64,000 nt of DNA, from the NCBI GenBank assembly GCA_027493955.1, contig JAOSJT010000001.1:3893131-3957130 (forward strand), in the 5' to 3' direction. The notes under the pieces are model-generated. The model ran no database searches. It had not been told where the DNA came from and was given only the letters and a program-made list of their open reading frames with translations. Below are positions 18,044 through 26,354 of this stretch, piece after piece. Source of the stretch: Bacteroidia bacterium (GTDB lineage: Bacteria > Bacteroidota > Ignavibacteria > SZUA-365). The translations under genes were made by a program, and so were the position numbers. The first letter of the stretch is position 1; every line of letters begins with the position of its first letter.

Positions 18044-19087
18044 TCATTTCGTGAACGCCATCGCGCCGGGTATGATGCCAGTCGGATGGGAAGCCCGCTT
18101 CGTTCCCATGTAGTCATAGATCTCGAGAGAGCCCGCTTGAACGTAATCGGCGGCATTCGTGAAATACAGGCGGTTGTGTACCGTATCCGCTATCGCCGAA
18201 TAAAACCATCCGGAAATGAAACCGGGTTCAAAGGTCTTCGTGGGCATATGTATACGCGTGACGCCTGCTTCCAGTATGTAGGCATAGCCCTGGTCATCCA
18301 TAATGAGGCGCATCGGGTGACCGGGAAGCGGTAATGAATCCACTTTAGCGCGTGTGACGGGATCGATCAATATCAGCGAAGCGGGCGTGTCGTCGTTCGG
18401 ATCGTTGAAGTCGTTGTACGCACCGGCACACAGCACACCGACGCTGCCCCCCGGCATGTTCATCACGGCGGTGGGATAGTCTCCCACGTGCACGGTGGCA
18501 ATCACTTCCTTGCGGGCGACGCTGATGATGCTCACGGTGTTGGCCACGCCGAAGCCGGAATTCGCTACGTACACATTGCCCAGTGCCACCGCGATGCCGT
18601 CAGGATTCGGACCAACGGGTATATTTTTTGTGATGGTGTTGCTCTCATCGTCATACACGGAAACGCTGTTCGCATAGAGGTTGGTGATGTATCCCGTACC
18701 GCTTTCGTCAAAGGCAATGGCTCTCGGGCTGGAACCGGGAGGACAGATGATGCTTTTGATACTTTTATGTGTCGAAGGATCGATCACTTCGATCCGGTGC
18801 GAATTGTTGACGACGATGTATGCGCGCCCTTTGTGCATGGTGATGCTGTTCCCGACATCTCCAAGCGGACGGCCATTGACGGACTGAAAGACATTATTGA
18901 ACATGACAGCCGAGTCGGGAACGAAGAAACTCAGGGAAGCATTGCCACGCATGAAATTCCCTTCATTAACAATGTACACTCCTCGGGGTACCGTGGGCAC
19001 TACGGGTGTGGGATTGGCGCCGTTGTCGTCCGAACAGGCCGCGAAGAGGATTCCGAGAAGAAAGACGGAAAGCAGTCGGTTGATCAT
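18044..19087 (-). CDS. YncE/BtuG-like beta-propeller lipoprotein, probable surface cobalamin-binding partner of BtuB
   Basis: A 347-residue lipoprotein: the signal peptide ends in lipobox LFAAC with Cys18, followed by SDDN. The body is a YVTN-type seven-bladed propeller with repeats such as IEVIDPSTHKSIKSI, VSVYDDESNTITKNI and VSIISVARKEVIAT. It starts 15 bases after the TonB receptor stop, in the same transcript under the cobalamin riboswitch. In Bacteroides, propeller lipoprotein BtuG binds B12 with very high affinity over BtuB; a similar role here is inferred from fold and context, not from residue conservation. A generic YncE-like role is the alternative. Confidence 0.75.
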   Translation of the reverse strand: MINRLLSVFLLGILFAACSDDNGANPTPVVPTVPRGVYIVNEGNFMRGNASLSFFVPDSAVMFNNVFQSVNGRPLGDVGNSITMHKGRAYIVVNNSHRIEVIDPSTHKSIKSIICPPGSSPRAIAFDESGTGYITNLYANSVSVYDDESNTITKNIPVGPNPDGIAVALGNVYVANSGFGVANTVSIISVARKEVIATVHVGDYPTAVMNMPGGSVGVLCAGAYNDFNDPNDDTPASLILIDPVTRAKVDSLPLPGHPMRLIMDDQGYAYILEAGVTRIHMPTKTFEPGFISGWFYSAIADTVHNRLYFTNAADYVQAGSLEIYDYMGTKRASHPTGIIPGAMAFTK

Positions 19088-19102
19088 TGGTGTTCCATTA
19101 CA

Positions 19103-21046
19103 TCAGAATTGAGTGATGAGTGTGATGCGTACGGTGCGTCCGGGCATGGGATAAAAGGCGATGACCTCATAGGCTGCATCCAGAGCGTTGAGTACGTCGG
19201 TCTTGAGCGTGCATTCGGCGAATGGCCGCGGCAGTCGCAATTGTGCGGAAACATCCAGCACCGCGTGCGCGGGTAGCGACGCATCGTTGGTTTCGGTGTA
19301 ATAACGAACATCGTTCACACGCTGCGTGATGGAAAACGTGAGACGATCCGACAGGCGCGCCAGTAACGTCGCTGTTCCACTATACCGCGGTACGTATACA
19401 AGCTGTTTTCCCTGCGTCGCATCACCTGCAAAGGATGCATTTTCTTTCACTGCGGAAATCCACTGTCCTCCCAGACGCAGGGTCAGGGCGTCATCTGCCA
19501 ATACAAGGTCCGTGCGTACTTCGATGCCTTCCGATACGACGTGCTGCACGTTGCGCGGGGACCACCAGAGCCCTAGTCCGGGCATCCAGACGATTTTATC
19601 GGTGATGTCGTGATGGAAGAACGTTATGTCAAAATCTCTCAGCAAGCCTGGATGCCTGAAGTGCAGACCCGCGTCCACCGTCGTCGCGTGCTCCGGACGG
19701 AGCGAGTTGTTCCCACCCATTCCCCAGTACAGCTGATTGAAGGTTGGGGCGGTGAAGTTTCCCGCAGCGCGGAGTCGCAAGGCCAGTCGCTCCGGGAGCA
19801 ATGCAAAATGCAGTCCGAGGGAGGGACTGAAGGCGCTCCACTGATGGTGTCCGGGATCGTCGAAGAGACCGTCGAACCGTAACGAGGGATAGAGATGCAG
19901 CGGAAGGCCTGCCGGTGCGAGCAAGCACTCAGCGGAAACGTATGCGGCGAGCTGACGCCTGACAGGATCACCGGGAACTTCACCACTGCGCAGATGGTCG
20001 AGGCCCGCTTCCACACCTGCTGCTATGCGTATTGCGCGATGCACATTTCCGTCCCAGCCTCCCGACACCAGAACGTGTGTGTTATCATACCGTGCATCGA
20101 GACCGTGACCGTTCAGCGACACGGCGGGGTCGCGGTAATTCTGACCGGCTGCGCGACCACCGACACCGAGCGTCAGCGTTCCGCCGCCGGCGTTCATTGC
20201 GAGACGCGTGGAGAGTAACAGCTGGGTGTCGTCCTGACGTGCGCGACCCTGATCTGACGAAAACAACGGGCCCGGAACGCCGACACGTGTATCGTAAGCA
20301 TCCGCCTGCACCGACAGCACTGCGGATCCCAGGAGCAGAGTACCCCCGAGGGCGATCGATCTCCGCTGCATCGAGGCATTACCCCGGAAGAGTGTGGGGC
20401 CACCCCAGGATGGATTCACTGGATAGTCGTTCTCCGCTTCTTCATAGCCGGCATCCACGGAAAGCCGGCCGCTCCGTCCCGAAATTCCCGCCGTTACGGA
20501 AGCAAGTTTCCATCCGAAAGACCCGAGCCCGAGATGCACATTCGGCGGCGGGGCATCGCGACGGGACAGGATGTTCACCACACCGCCCAGAGCGTTGCTC
20601 CCGTAGAGCGAAGCGAAACCGCCGCGGACAACCTCGATACGCTCGATGCCGCGCAACGAGAGTCGTCCCACGTCTACGGTTGCGTTCTGACTGTCGTTGA
20701 TGCGAATACCATCCAGATACACCAATGTGTACTCCGCGCCCATGCCGCGCATGGATGCCAATTGCAGACTGCCTGACGGACCGTAGCTGCGCATGATCGT
20801 GCCCGGGGTGAGGGAGAGTATGTCCGAGAGCGTAGATACCGGCAGGGAAGCGATGCTGGCGGCATCAAACACATCAACGGAAGCGGGCGCGTGCGACAGG
20901 GAAACCGGCAGCCGCGCCGCAGTGACCGTCACCATCTCGTCGTACGCGAAGCTCAGCGTGTCGTCGGAAACGTACTGCGTCTGCCCACCGGCGGAAGACG
21001 CGAGCAGAAGCAGGGGAAGAAGAGATAAAAAAAACCGCAGGACCAT
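19103..21046 (-). CDS. btuB: TonB-dependent receptor, BtuB-like cobalamin transporter
   Basis: A 647-residue TonB-dependent receptor. A signal peptide (FFLSLLPLLLLASSAGGQ) is followed by the TonB box region (DEMVTVTAARLP). The plug domain has SDILSLTPGTIM, VYLDGIRIND and GIERIEVVRGGFASLYGSNAL. The rest is a 22-stranded barrel ending in the aromatic TLITQF. Size, plug and the upstream cobalamin riboswitch identify it as a B12/corrinoid receptor. The ATG at 21046 starts the signal peptide; an upstream in-frame start at 21121 would place the riboswitch terminator inside the coding region and is rejected. Confidence 0.9.
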   Translation of the reverse strand: MVLRFFLSLLPLLLLASSAGGQTQYVSDDTLSFAYDEMVTVTAARLPVSLSHAPASVDVFDAASIASLPVSTLSDILSLTPGTIMRSYGPSGSLQLASMRGMGAEYTLVYLDGIRINDSQNATVDVGRLSLRGIERIEVVRGGFASLYGSNALGGVVNILSRRDAPPPNVHLGLGSFGWKLASVTAGISGRSGRLSVDAGYEEAENDYPVNPSWGGPTLFRGNASMQRRSIALGGTLLLGSAVLSVQADAYDTRVGVPGPLFSSDQGRARQDDTQLLLSTRLAMNAGGGTLTLGVGGRAAGQNYRDPAVSLNGHGLDARYDNTHVLVSGGWDGNVHRAIRIAAGVEAGLDHLRSGEVPGDPVRRQLAAYVSAECLLAPAGLPLHLYPSLRFDGLFDDPGHHQWSAFSPSLGLHFALLPERLALRLRAAGNFTAPTFNQLYWGMGGNNSLRPEHATTVDAGLHFRHPGLLRDFDITFFHHDITDKIVWMPGLGLWWSPRNVQHVVSEGIEVRTDLVLADDALTLRLGGQWISAVKENASFAGDATQGKQLVYVPRYSGTATLLARLSDRLTFSITQRVNDVRYYTETNDASLPAHAVLDVSAQLRLPRPFAECTLKTDVLNALDAAYEVIAFYPMPGRTVRITLITQF

Positions 21047-21081
21047 GATATCCGATAATAGGAGCCCGCGGGGTGCGCATG

Positions 21082-21111
21082 AAAAATCCCCGTGTCCGAT
21101 GGACAACGGGG
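21082..21111 (-). terminator. Intrinsic terminator in the btuB leader, expression platform of the riboswitch
   Basis: On the minus strand CCCCGTTGTCC folds onto GGACACGGGG around ATC and is followed by ATTTTT. It lies between the cobalamin aptamer and the btuB ATG at 21046, the expected place for a B12-responsive attenuator. Confidence 0.8.
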
Positions 21112-21171
21112 CAAGATGCAATGGTGCGCTGGAGTACCACGAACCTCACCCACGAAGGCTCAGTGCAACGT

Positions 21172-21339
21172 ACGTCCTGGCAGGTCTCCTGACTCGCAGC
21201 CCGGTTTTCTGAACCAGCACGCACTCCTTCCCGGGTGAACCCAGTGGTTGCTGCGCGTGCTTGCGCTGCTTACAGTTGCGGGGCAGTTGCCGATTCCCAC
21301 GGCATTCCCATTTTCGTTCCAACAAGGAAACCAGAACGT
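21172..21339 (-). ncRNA. Cobalamin (B12) riboswitch aptamer
   Basis: On the minus strand the conserved blocks appear in order: a 5' core with GGGAAT, then CAACTGCCCCGCAACTGTAA, CCACTG, GGGAAGG and the B12 box AGTCAGGAGACCTGCC. The closing helix P1 pairs ACGTTCTGG (5' end) with CCAGGACGT (3' end), nine pairs with one wobble, which fixes the boundaries. It controls btuB and the BtuG-like gene; B12 binding should favour the downstream terminator. Confidence 0.95.
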
Positions 21340-21666
21340 CATGTCAAAGAACGCCTTGGTAACCTACGGCGGCAGGAGGTGAGATGCAACACTTGCACTG
21401 CGACCCGCATTCGTCGGGGAATACGTACACGGATGTCGCGGATGGTACGCTGATCTGCGCAGAGGTCCATTATGAGGATGGAAACGTGGATATCACGGAT
21501 GAACAAGCGTACGCGCTCAACAGCTCTTCGGTGGCTGCAGCAGGCAGTTTCCTTGTGATCTCAGCAACCCGGCACTACCTCCGCATTTTTCCAAGGAATG
21601 TGTTCCGTGCGTCATGAAGGTCATACAGCGGCGAGACGGCTCCGGCACAATCCCCGAAACAGGAGC
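21340..21666. other. Gap between riboswitch and tadA, no gene recognised
   Basis: Short open frames are present on both strands but have no recognisable motif, signal or ribosome site. The segment presumably contains the tadA 3' end region and the promoter for the riboswitch transcript; no clear promoter element was seen. Confidence 0.4.
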
Positions 21667-22122
21667 TTACCCTCTGACGGCTCCGAAGAATCCCTTGAGC
21701 AGCGCCGTGGACCTGTCGTCGAGCACGCCGGGGATGACGTGCACGCGGTGGTTGAGACGATGGTCTTCAACGATGTTCATGAGCGTGCCGCAGGCGCCGG
21801 CTTTGGGATCATAGGCGCCGAAGACGAGGACTGGGATGCGCGCGAGCACGATGGCCCCGGCACACATCGCGCAGGGTTCCAGTGTGACGTACAGCGTACA
21901 ATCGGTCAGCCGCTTGTCGCCAGTGGTGTTCGCGGCTGCGGTGATGGCAAGAATTTCCGCATGGGCGGTCGGATCCTTCAGCCGTTCATTTTGATTGTAT
22001 CCCTTCCCAACGATCTGCCCTTCACGAACGACCAAGGCACCGACGGGCACTTCATCCTCGTCCATCGCCCGTTCGGCTAGACGCAGGGCCTGTTCCATCC
22101 AGCGTTCATGTTCGGTCTGCAT
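21667..22122 (-). CDS. tadA: tRNA-specific adenosine deaminase TadA
   Basis: A 151-residue cytidine-deaminase-fold enzyme. The zinc and catalytic motifs are TAHAEILAI (His and Glu) and [11 protein letters not shown] (two Cys), with the N-terminal helix [22 protein letters not shown] typical of TadA. It converts adenosine-34 of tRNA-Arg(ACG) to inosine. Guanine deaminases of this fold (GuaD/Nud) are less likely given the N-terminus. The start codon overlaps the upstream lipoprotein stop (TAATG), so the in-frame extension upstream is rejected. Last gene of a four-gene minus-strand run. Confidence 0.92.
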   Translation of the reverse strand: MQTEHERWMEQALRLAERAMDEDEVPVGALVVREGQIVGKGYNQNERLKDPTAHAEILAITAAANTTGDKRLTDCTLYVTLEPCAMCAGAIVLARIPVLVFGAYDPKAGACGTLMNIVEDHRLNHRVHVIPGVLDDRSTALLKGFFGAVRG

Positions 22123-22721
22123 TATTTCACCACAAGTGAAGCGAGCACACTTTGCTGCACCTCGAAGAGTTTTCTGTTCCCTGCCGGTGTGATGGTGTTT
22201 GAGGCGGGGAACATAGTGCATTCCATAAAACGCGATCCGGTGTCGAAGACCACCACACGAATCAGCGCCTCGGCGGTTCCGGTGCGGTATTCATAGGCAG
22301 CGCAGATTTTTCCCGCGATACGAAACAACTCCACCGGTTGCACAACGTGAACGACATCGTCCGCCGAGCGCTGCTTGAGACCAAGACTGACCTTGGCGAC
22401 TGCTTCGATGCCGTCTTTCCGGAGGGTTTCGTACAGGGCGGGATCCATCTGCATGTGCACGAAGGTGAGGGACGCGCTGTATTCCTCGTTCACCAGCCAG
22501 AGAACGATGGAAGGGGCTTCCGCTTCATCGGAGGTAAGCAGCCAACCTTCCGGACGCAGCACGCCGATGCTGCCGTCGCGCGCGGCAAGGTAGTCGCGCG
22601 ACATTTCCGCGAGCGCGGCGTATCTGTACGGTGCGGGTGGCGGTGTGCTCTCACGCGTTTCCGGCGCCGATGAGCAGGCAGAGCACAACGCGAGGCATAG
22701 GAGCAGCAGTCTAGTGCGCAT
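22122..22721 (-). CDS. Lipoprotein of unknown function
   Basis: A 199-residue lipoprotein with signal peptide [16 protein letters not shown] and lipobox cysteine at 16. The mature part is a compact globular domain with segments such as [14 protein letters not shown] and [13 protein letters not shown], which resemble PsbP/MOG1-like folds that carry a Pro-Glu-Gly-Trp turn. That resemblance is weak. The start overlaps the DUF1684 gene by 11 bases and the stop overlaps tadA by one, so it is certainly co-transcribed. No function can be assigned. Confidence 0.75.
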   Translation of the reverse strand: MRTRLLLLCLALCSACSSAPETRESTPPPAPYRYAALAEMSRDYLAARDGSIGVLRPEGWLLTSDEAEAPSIVLWLVNEEYSASLTFVHMQMDPALYETLRKDGIEAVAKVSLGLKQRSADDVVHVVQPVELFRIAGKICAAYEYRTGTAEALIRVVVFDTGSRFMECTMFPASNTITPAGNRKLFEVQQSVLASLVVK

Positions 22722-23379
22722 GTTTCAAAGGGTAGCGTTTTTCGCCGGCGCGGATGAACACCGGCAAGACATTGTCCACGGGCGGAATGGGGCAGTCGTA
22801 GCGCTCGTTATACGCGCAGTACGGGCTGTAGGCATAATTGAAATCGAGGAAGGTGCTGTCCGAACTGGTATCATCTATATCGATATAACGGCCGCCGGCG
22901 TACGTGTCCTCGTCATTTGTTTGATCGGCGAAGGGGATGAACCAGTACGTACCGTCACTCGTATCTTTCGGCGCATACACCTGCAGTGTGCAGGGCTGTC
23001 CTTCGATGTCGAAGGAGAAGTAGCCGATGCGCAGCATGCTGCGGGGCTTGTCCTTCGAGGTGGCCATGACGATTTCCTCCGGTTCGGCGAGTCGTTGCAG
23101 GACGACCGGGATCGCATACCGTTTATCCGGCGGGAAGTACGCCAGCCCCTTGAAGAGGGTGATGTCCGAGGCCTTCACGGGCGTATCCGGACTCGAAAGG
23201 AAATATTTATCCTTTTCGAGTCTGTCCTTCAGGACCTCCAGCGTGTAGACGTCCGAGGTGTCGACGGCGGCGGTTTGCTGCTCATCGCGTTTGCTGCCGC
23301 AAGCGGAAACAAGCAGCAGGGCGGAGAAAAGAAAAACCGCGAGTGCGCGCTCACGGTTTTGGAAAAATCGGTCCATCAT
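22711..23379 (-). CDS. DUF1684 domain lipoprotein
   Basis: A 222-residue lipoprotein; the lipobox is LLVSAC in the first 27 residues. The mature protein matches DUF1684: GRYIDID, LDFNYAYSPYCAYN, YDCPIPPVDN and VFIRAGEKRY are the family's conserved blocks. The family is common in Bacteroidota and its biochemistry is not established. Two adjacent ATGs (23379 and 23376) follow the PorV-like gene stop by seven bases. Upstream in-frame codons within the PorV-like gene are rejected because they add no signal peptide. Confidence 0.88.
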   Translation of the reverse strand: MMDRFFQNRERALAVFLFSALLLVSACGSKRDEQQTAAVDTSDVYTLEVLKDRLEKDKYFLSSPDTPVKASDITLFKGLAYFPPDKRYAIPVVLQRLAEPEEIVMATSKDKPRSMLRIGYFSFDIEGQPCTLQVYAPKDTSDGTYWFIPFADQTNDEDTYAGGRYIDIDDTSSDSTFLDFNYAYSPYCAYNERYDCPIPPVDNVLPVFIRAGEKRYPLKHAH

Positions 23380-23386
23380 GTGTCCG

Positions 23387-24418
23387 TCACTCCGTGCGTG
23401 CGAATTTCGTTTCTTCGAGCACGAGCCGCAGCGAGATGCGATGCGACGCATCCTTGAAATCGCTGAACAGGTCGTTCTGCCCGAATGCGTAGTCAAGATA
23501 CAATTTCGGGAGATGAATTCCCGCGCCGAACGTCAGATCCTGTGTATCGCTGTAGCCGCCGCGAATGGCGAAAAGATCGCGGAAGCGGTATTCCAGCCCT
23601 GCACGAGGATTGACGCTGATAGTGCCGACGTTGAACGTGGACGCGTACTCCCTGCCCTCGGCCATGAGGTCAAAGTCCAGCGCGGGGGTGATAGTACCGC
23701 CAAGTACGTTCAGTTGATAGGCGGCACCGAGTTTGAGTGTAGGCGACACAAGTTCGTTGCGTCCCGTGCTCCAGGCCATGAGTGTGGTGGTGACGTCCTG
23801 CACCGTCGCGCCGAGAAAGAGCTGCTCTGTTGCCTTGTACTGTGCGCCGACATCGAAGCCCACGCCGGTGGCCGATTCGATGTGATGCGCCCGATGCACG
23901 AATTTCAGATTGACACCGAGGGCGAGGTCGCTGCTGCTTTTGAACGCGAAGCTGGCATAGGCCACCCAGTCCGCAGTGCTGAACATCGTGACCTTGCTGG
24001 GATCGAGGCGCTCGTTGTCGTCGAGGATGCCGTTGCCGTTCAGGTCGATGAGTGCGTTGCGCGTATCGGGAATATCGTCCACACCGAGGCGGGTGACGCT
24101 GAGGGCTACGGTTGAGCGGGAGCCGAAGGGCCAGGCCACACCGCCGTAGTTGTAGCTGAGCAAACCGCCGAAGCGCTGTTCGTGCATGAGTCCGATTTCC
24201 GGATAGCCCATGCGCATGAGACCGGCGGGATTCCAGTACGCCGCTGTTACGTCGGATGCGAGGGCCGTATGTGCTCCGCCCATGGCGAGTGCGCGGCCGC
24301 CGAAGCCCGTAGCCATGAATTCACCGGCATATTTCGCGATTTCCGTTTGTCCGTGCACATGCGGAACGATAATCGTCAGCATCACGAGCGTCAGACAGGT
24401 AAACAGAGCTGATTTCAT
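23387..24418 (-). CDS. PorV/PorQ-family outer-membrane beta-barrel protein
   Basis: A 343-residue barrel with signal peptide ending near HVHGQ. The N-terminal part (AGEFMATGFGGRALAMGGAH, ASDVTAAYWNPAGL) is the hallmark of the PorV/PorQ (UPF0164/FadL-like) family, followed by alternating strands and a C-terminal strand. PorV shuttles T9SS cargo to the sortase PorU, and related proteins are abundant in this phylum, so the T9SS role is plausible but not proven. Heads the operon with DUF1684, a lipoprotein and tadA. The frame opens 96 codons upstream without a signal peptide; the ATG at 24418 is used. Confidence 0.85.
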   Translation of the reverse strand: MKSALFTCLTLVMLTIIVPHVHGQTEIAKYAGEFMATGFGGRALAMGGAHTALASDVTAAYWNPAGLMRMGYPEIGLMHEQRFGGLLSYNYGGVAWPFGSRSTVALSVTRLGVDDIPDTRNALIDLNGNGILDDNERLDPSKVTMFSTADWVAYASFAFKSSSDLALGVNLKFVHRAHHIESATGVGFDVGAQYKATEQLFLGATVQDVTTTLMAWSTGRNELVSPTLKLGAAYQLNVLGGTITPALDFDLMAEGREYASTFNVGTISVNPRAGLEYRFRDLFAIRGGYSDTQDLTFGAGIHLPKLYLDYAFGQNDLFSDFKDASHRISLRLVLEETKFARTE

Positions 24419-24731
24419 CGGGAATCCTGCATACAATGATCCCAAAATATGCGGAAGTCGCCATTCTCTCGCAAATCCCGGACAGGGTGAAAATGCGTCC
24501 CCCAACACCGGGGCGCGTGAGCTGAGAGCGGAGTCCGCAGATGAACCCGAGCAACATCGTTCGAGATGCATGCCAGATCTGCGCTCTGCGTGTGGCCTCC
24601 AGCTGAAGCTGGGGGTGAGAGGAAGTGGCGTCAGCCTCAGGCTGAGCTGGTGATCCGGATCTCCTGCCCCTTTACCCTCCTCACCCTTTACCTCGCCACC
24701 TATCACCCTGCAGACTCATCCCTAAACCTCC

Positions 24732-24766
24732 AACGATTCTCGATTAACGATGAACGATTCCCGATT
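24732..24766 (+). repeat. Degenerate heptanucleotide array (AACGATT type, 5 copies)
   Basis: Five consecutive 7-mers read AACGATT, CTCGATT, AACGATG, AACGATT, CCCGATT. The same family occurs at 32155-32182. Confidence 0.75.
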
Positions 24767-24833
24767 TCACATTTCACTGATGTGCCGTCTTGGTTGGATA
24801 AGAACACACCCTCAATCGCTATTCCCACCGATT

Positions 24834-24848
24834 CTCCGTATTTTAAAG
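24834..24848 (+). promoter_or_regulatory. Promoter-like element for the glycosyltransferase
   Basis: CTCCGTATTTTAAAG lies about 20 bases before the ATG at 24867 and matches the CGTATnTTT element seen elsewhere in the window. Motif-based inference. Confidence 0.35.
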
Positions 24849-24866
24849 GATGCAATCTGCTGCACC

Positions 24867-26195
24867 ATGAAGCACGTACTGATCGTCACATATTACTTCC
24901 CTCCTTCCGGTGGTCCGGGAGTACAGCGCGTGCTGAAATTCACGCAGTATCTGTTGGAGTTCGGTTGGAATCCGGTGATTCTTACCGTGAAGGATGCGGA
25001 CTACCCCGCACGGGATGAATCGCTCCTGAAAGAAGTACCGTCCGAAGCCATTGTGTATCGCACACCGATACTCGAGCCCTACGACATCTACCGACGCTTT
25101 ACCGGGAAGAAGAAAGGCACACCGGTGGACGTCAACACCATTCCCAAACCGGGCGAGAAACGTTCGTTGACGGAGCGTCTTGCGGAGTTCATACGCGCGT
25201 CGCTGTTCATCCCCGATGCGCGCATCGGCTGGCTGCGTCCCGCCGTGAAGGAAGGGCTGGAGATTATCCGTGCGCACGATATCAAGGCGATATACAGCTC
25301 CTCGCCTCCGTACACATGCTCAATGATTGCGCGCCGTTTGAAACGTGAGGCGGGTTTACCCTGGATAGCGGGCTTTCGCGATCCATGGACGGGTTTTCTC
25401 TCAGCGCCAAAGCGCTGGTGGCTGCCCGCGATGATCGACAGGCATTTCGAGAAATCGGTGTTCGCGGAATGCGACCGCATGGATGTCGCCTGGGAAGGTA
25501 TTCTCAAGGATTTTCACGCGAAATATCCCAACATCGCGACGGATAAAGTGCATCACTTGCCGAACGGTTTCGACAGCAGGGATTTCCCGACGGTGGAGGT
25601 GATGGACAGTGACCATTTCACCATCACGTATACCGGTTCGATGTACGGCAAGCGCAATCCCGAGACGTTTTTGAGGGCTGTGGCATCGCTGGTTGAAAGC
25701 GGCAAAGTGGACCTTGCGAAGATTCGCCTGAAGTTCATAGGCCGCTTCGGTGTCGAGGTGCGCGAGATGTTCGAGCATCCTTTGCTGCGCGGGTCCATTG
25801 TCGTCCACGAGTATATGCCGCATGCGGACAGCGTACGCCATCTCTTTCAGTCCGACGCGCTGCTGATGGTGGTAGATGATTTCCAGGGCAACGAAGAAAT
25901 CGTGCCGGGCAAAGTGTACGAATACATGGGCTCAGGGCGTCCTGTGATCACGCTCGCGCCCGAGGGTGCCGTCACGAAAGTTATTGAGGAAACACGGTCC
26001 GGCCGATGCGCCCGATCCAACGATGTTCCGGGTATCGCCGACGTCGTCCTCGACATGTATCGTCAGTGGCAGGAAGGCAGGCTCGGAGGCGATCAGCGCC
26101 GCGATGAAGTGAAGCAGTACGAGCGCCGCGAAGTCACGCGGCGGCTTGCATCCCTGCTCGATGAAGTATCGGAGAGCGGAGAGCATACAGTGTAG
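24867..26195 (+). CDS. Family 4-type glycosyltransferase
   Basis: A 442-residue GT-B glycosyltransferase. The N-terminal domain opens VLIVTYYFPPSGGPGVQR, the glycine-rich acceptor loop typical of this group. The C-terminal donor domain has HHLPNGFDSRDF, ITYTGSMYGKRNPE and the E-x7-E type motif region GNEEIVPGKVYEYMGSGRPV. It probably adds sugars to a surface polysaccharide or protein glycan; donor and acceptor are unknown. It is a lone gene here, not in a polysaccharide cluster. The ATG at 24867 starts the conserved N-terminus. The last codons contain two AGAGC heptamers (26168-26181). Confidence 0.88.
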   Translation: MKHVLIVTYYFPPSGGPGVQRVLKFTQYLLEFGWNPVILTVKDADYPARDESLLKEVPSEAIVYRTPILEPYDIYRRFTGKKKGTPVDVNTIPKPGEKRSLTERLAEFIRASLFIPDARIGWLRPAVKEGLEIIRAHDIKAIYSSSPPYTCSMIARRLKREAGLPWIAGFRDPWTGFLSAPKRWWLPAMIDRHFEKSVFAECDRMDVAWEGILKDFHAKYPNIATDKVHHLPNGFDSRDFPTVEVMDSDHFTITYTGSMYGKRNPETFLRAVASLVESGKVDLAKIRLKFIGRFGVEVREMFEHPLLRGSIVVHEYMPHADSVRHLFQSDALLMVVDDFQGNEEIVPGKVYEYMGSGRPVITLAPEGAVTKVIEETRSGRCARSNDVPGIADVVLDMYRQWQEGRLGGDQRRDEVKQYERREVTRRLASLLDEVSESGEHTV

Positions 26196-26354
26196 GGTAC
26201 GTTGCCCGACCGGATGTACCCGGACGACATCGTACACCAGCATAATCACCACGAAGCAAATCACAGCATTCCAATAACAATGCAGTAACGTCGGGTTGAG
26301 TTTTCGTAGAGAGTGCTCGCAGCTCTGTGCCCTCGGCTCTTCGCTTCTCCCTCC

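Larger units (their letters stand above)
24419..24866. other. Divergent intergenic region with heptamer array and promoter-like element
   Basis: No gene was recognised between the divergent PorV-like and glycosyltransferase genes. The region holds a pyrimidine-rich stretch (about 24660-24720), a five-copy degenerate heptamer array and a promoter-like element just before the glycosyltransferase. Confidence 0.5.

Noticed and set aside
21046-21121. Longer BtuB start at 21121
   Set aside because: It would include the riboswitch terminator in the coding sequence and precede the signal peptide with a hydrophilic extension.
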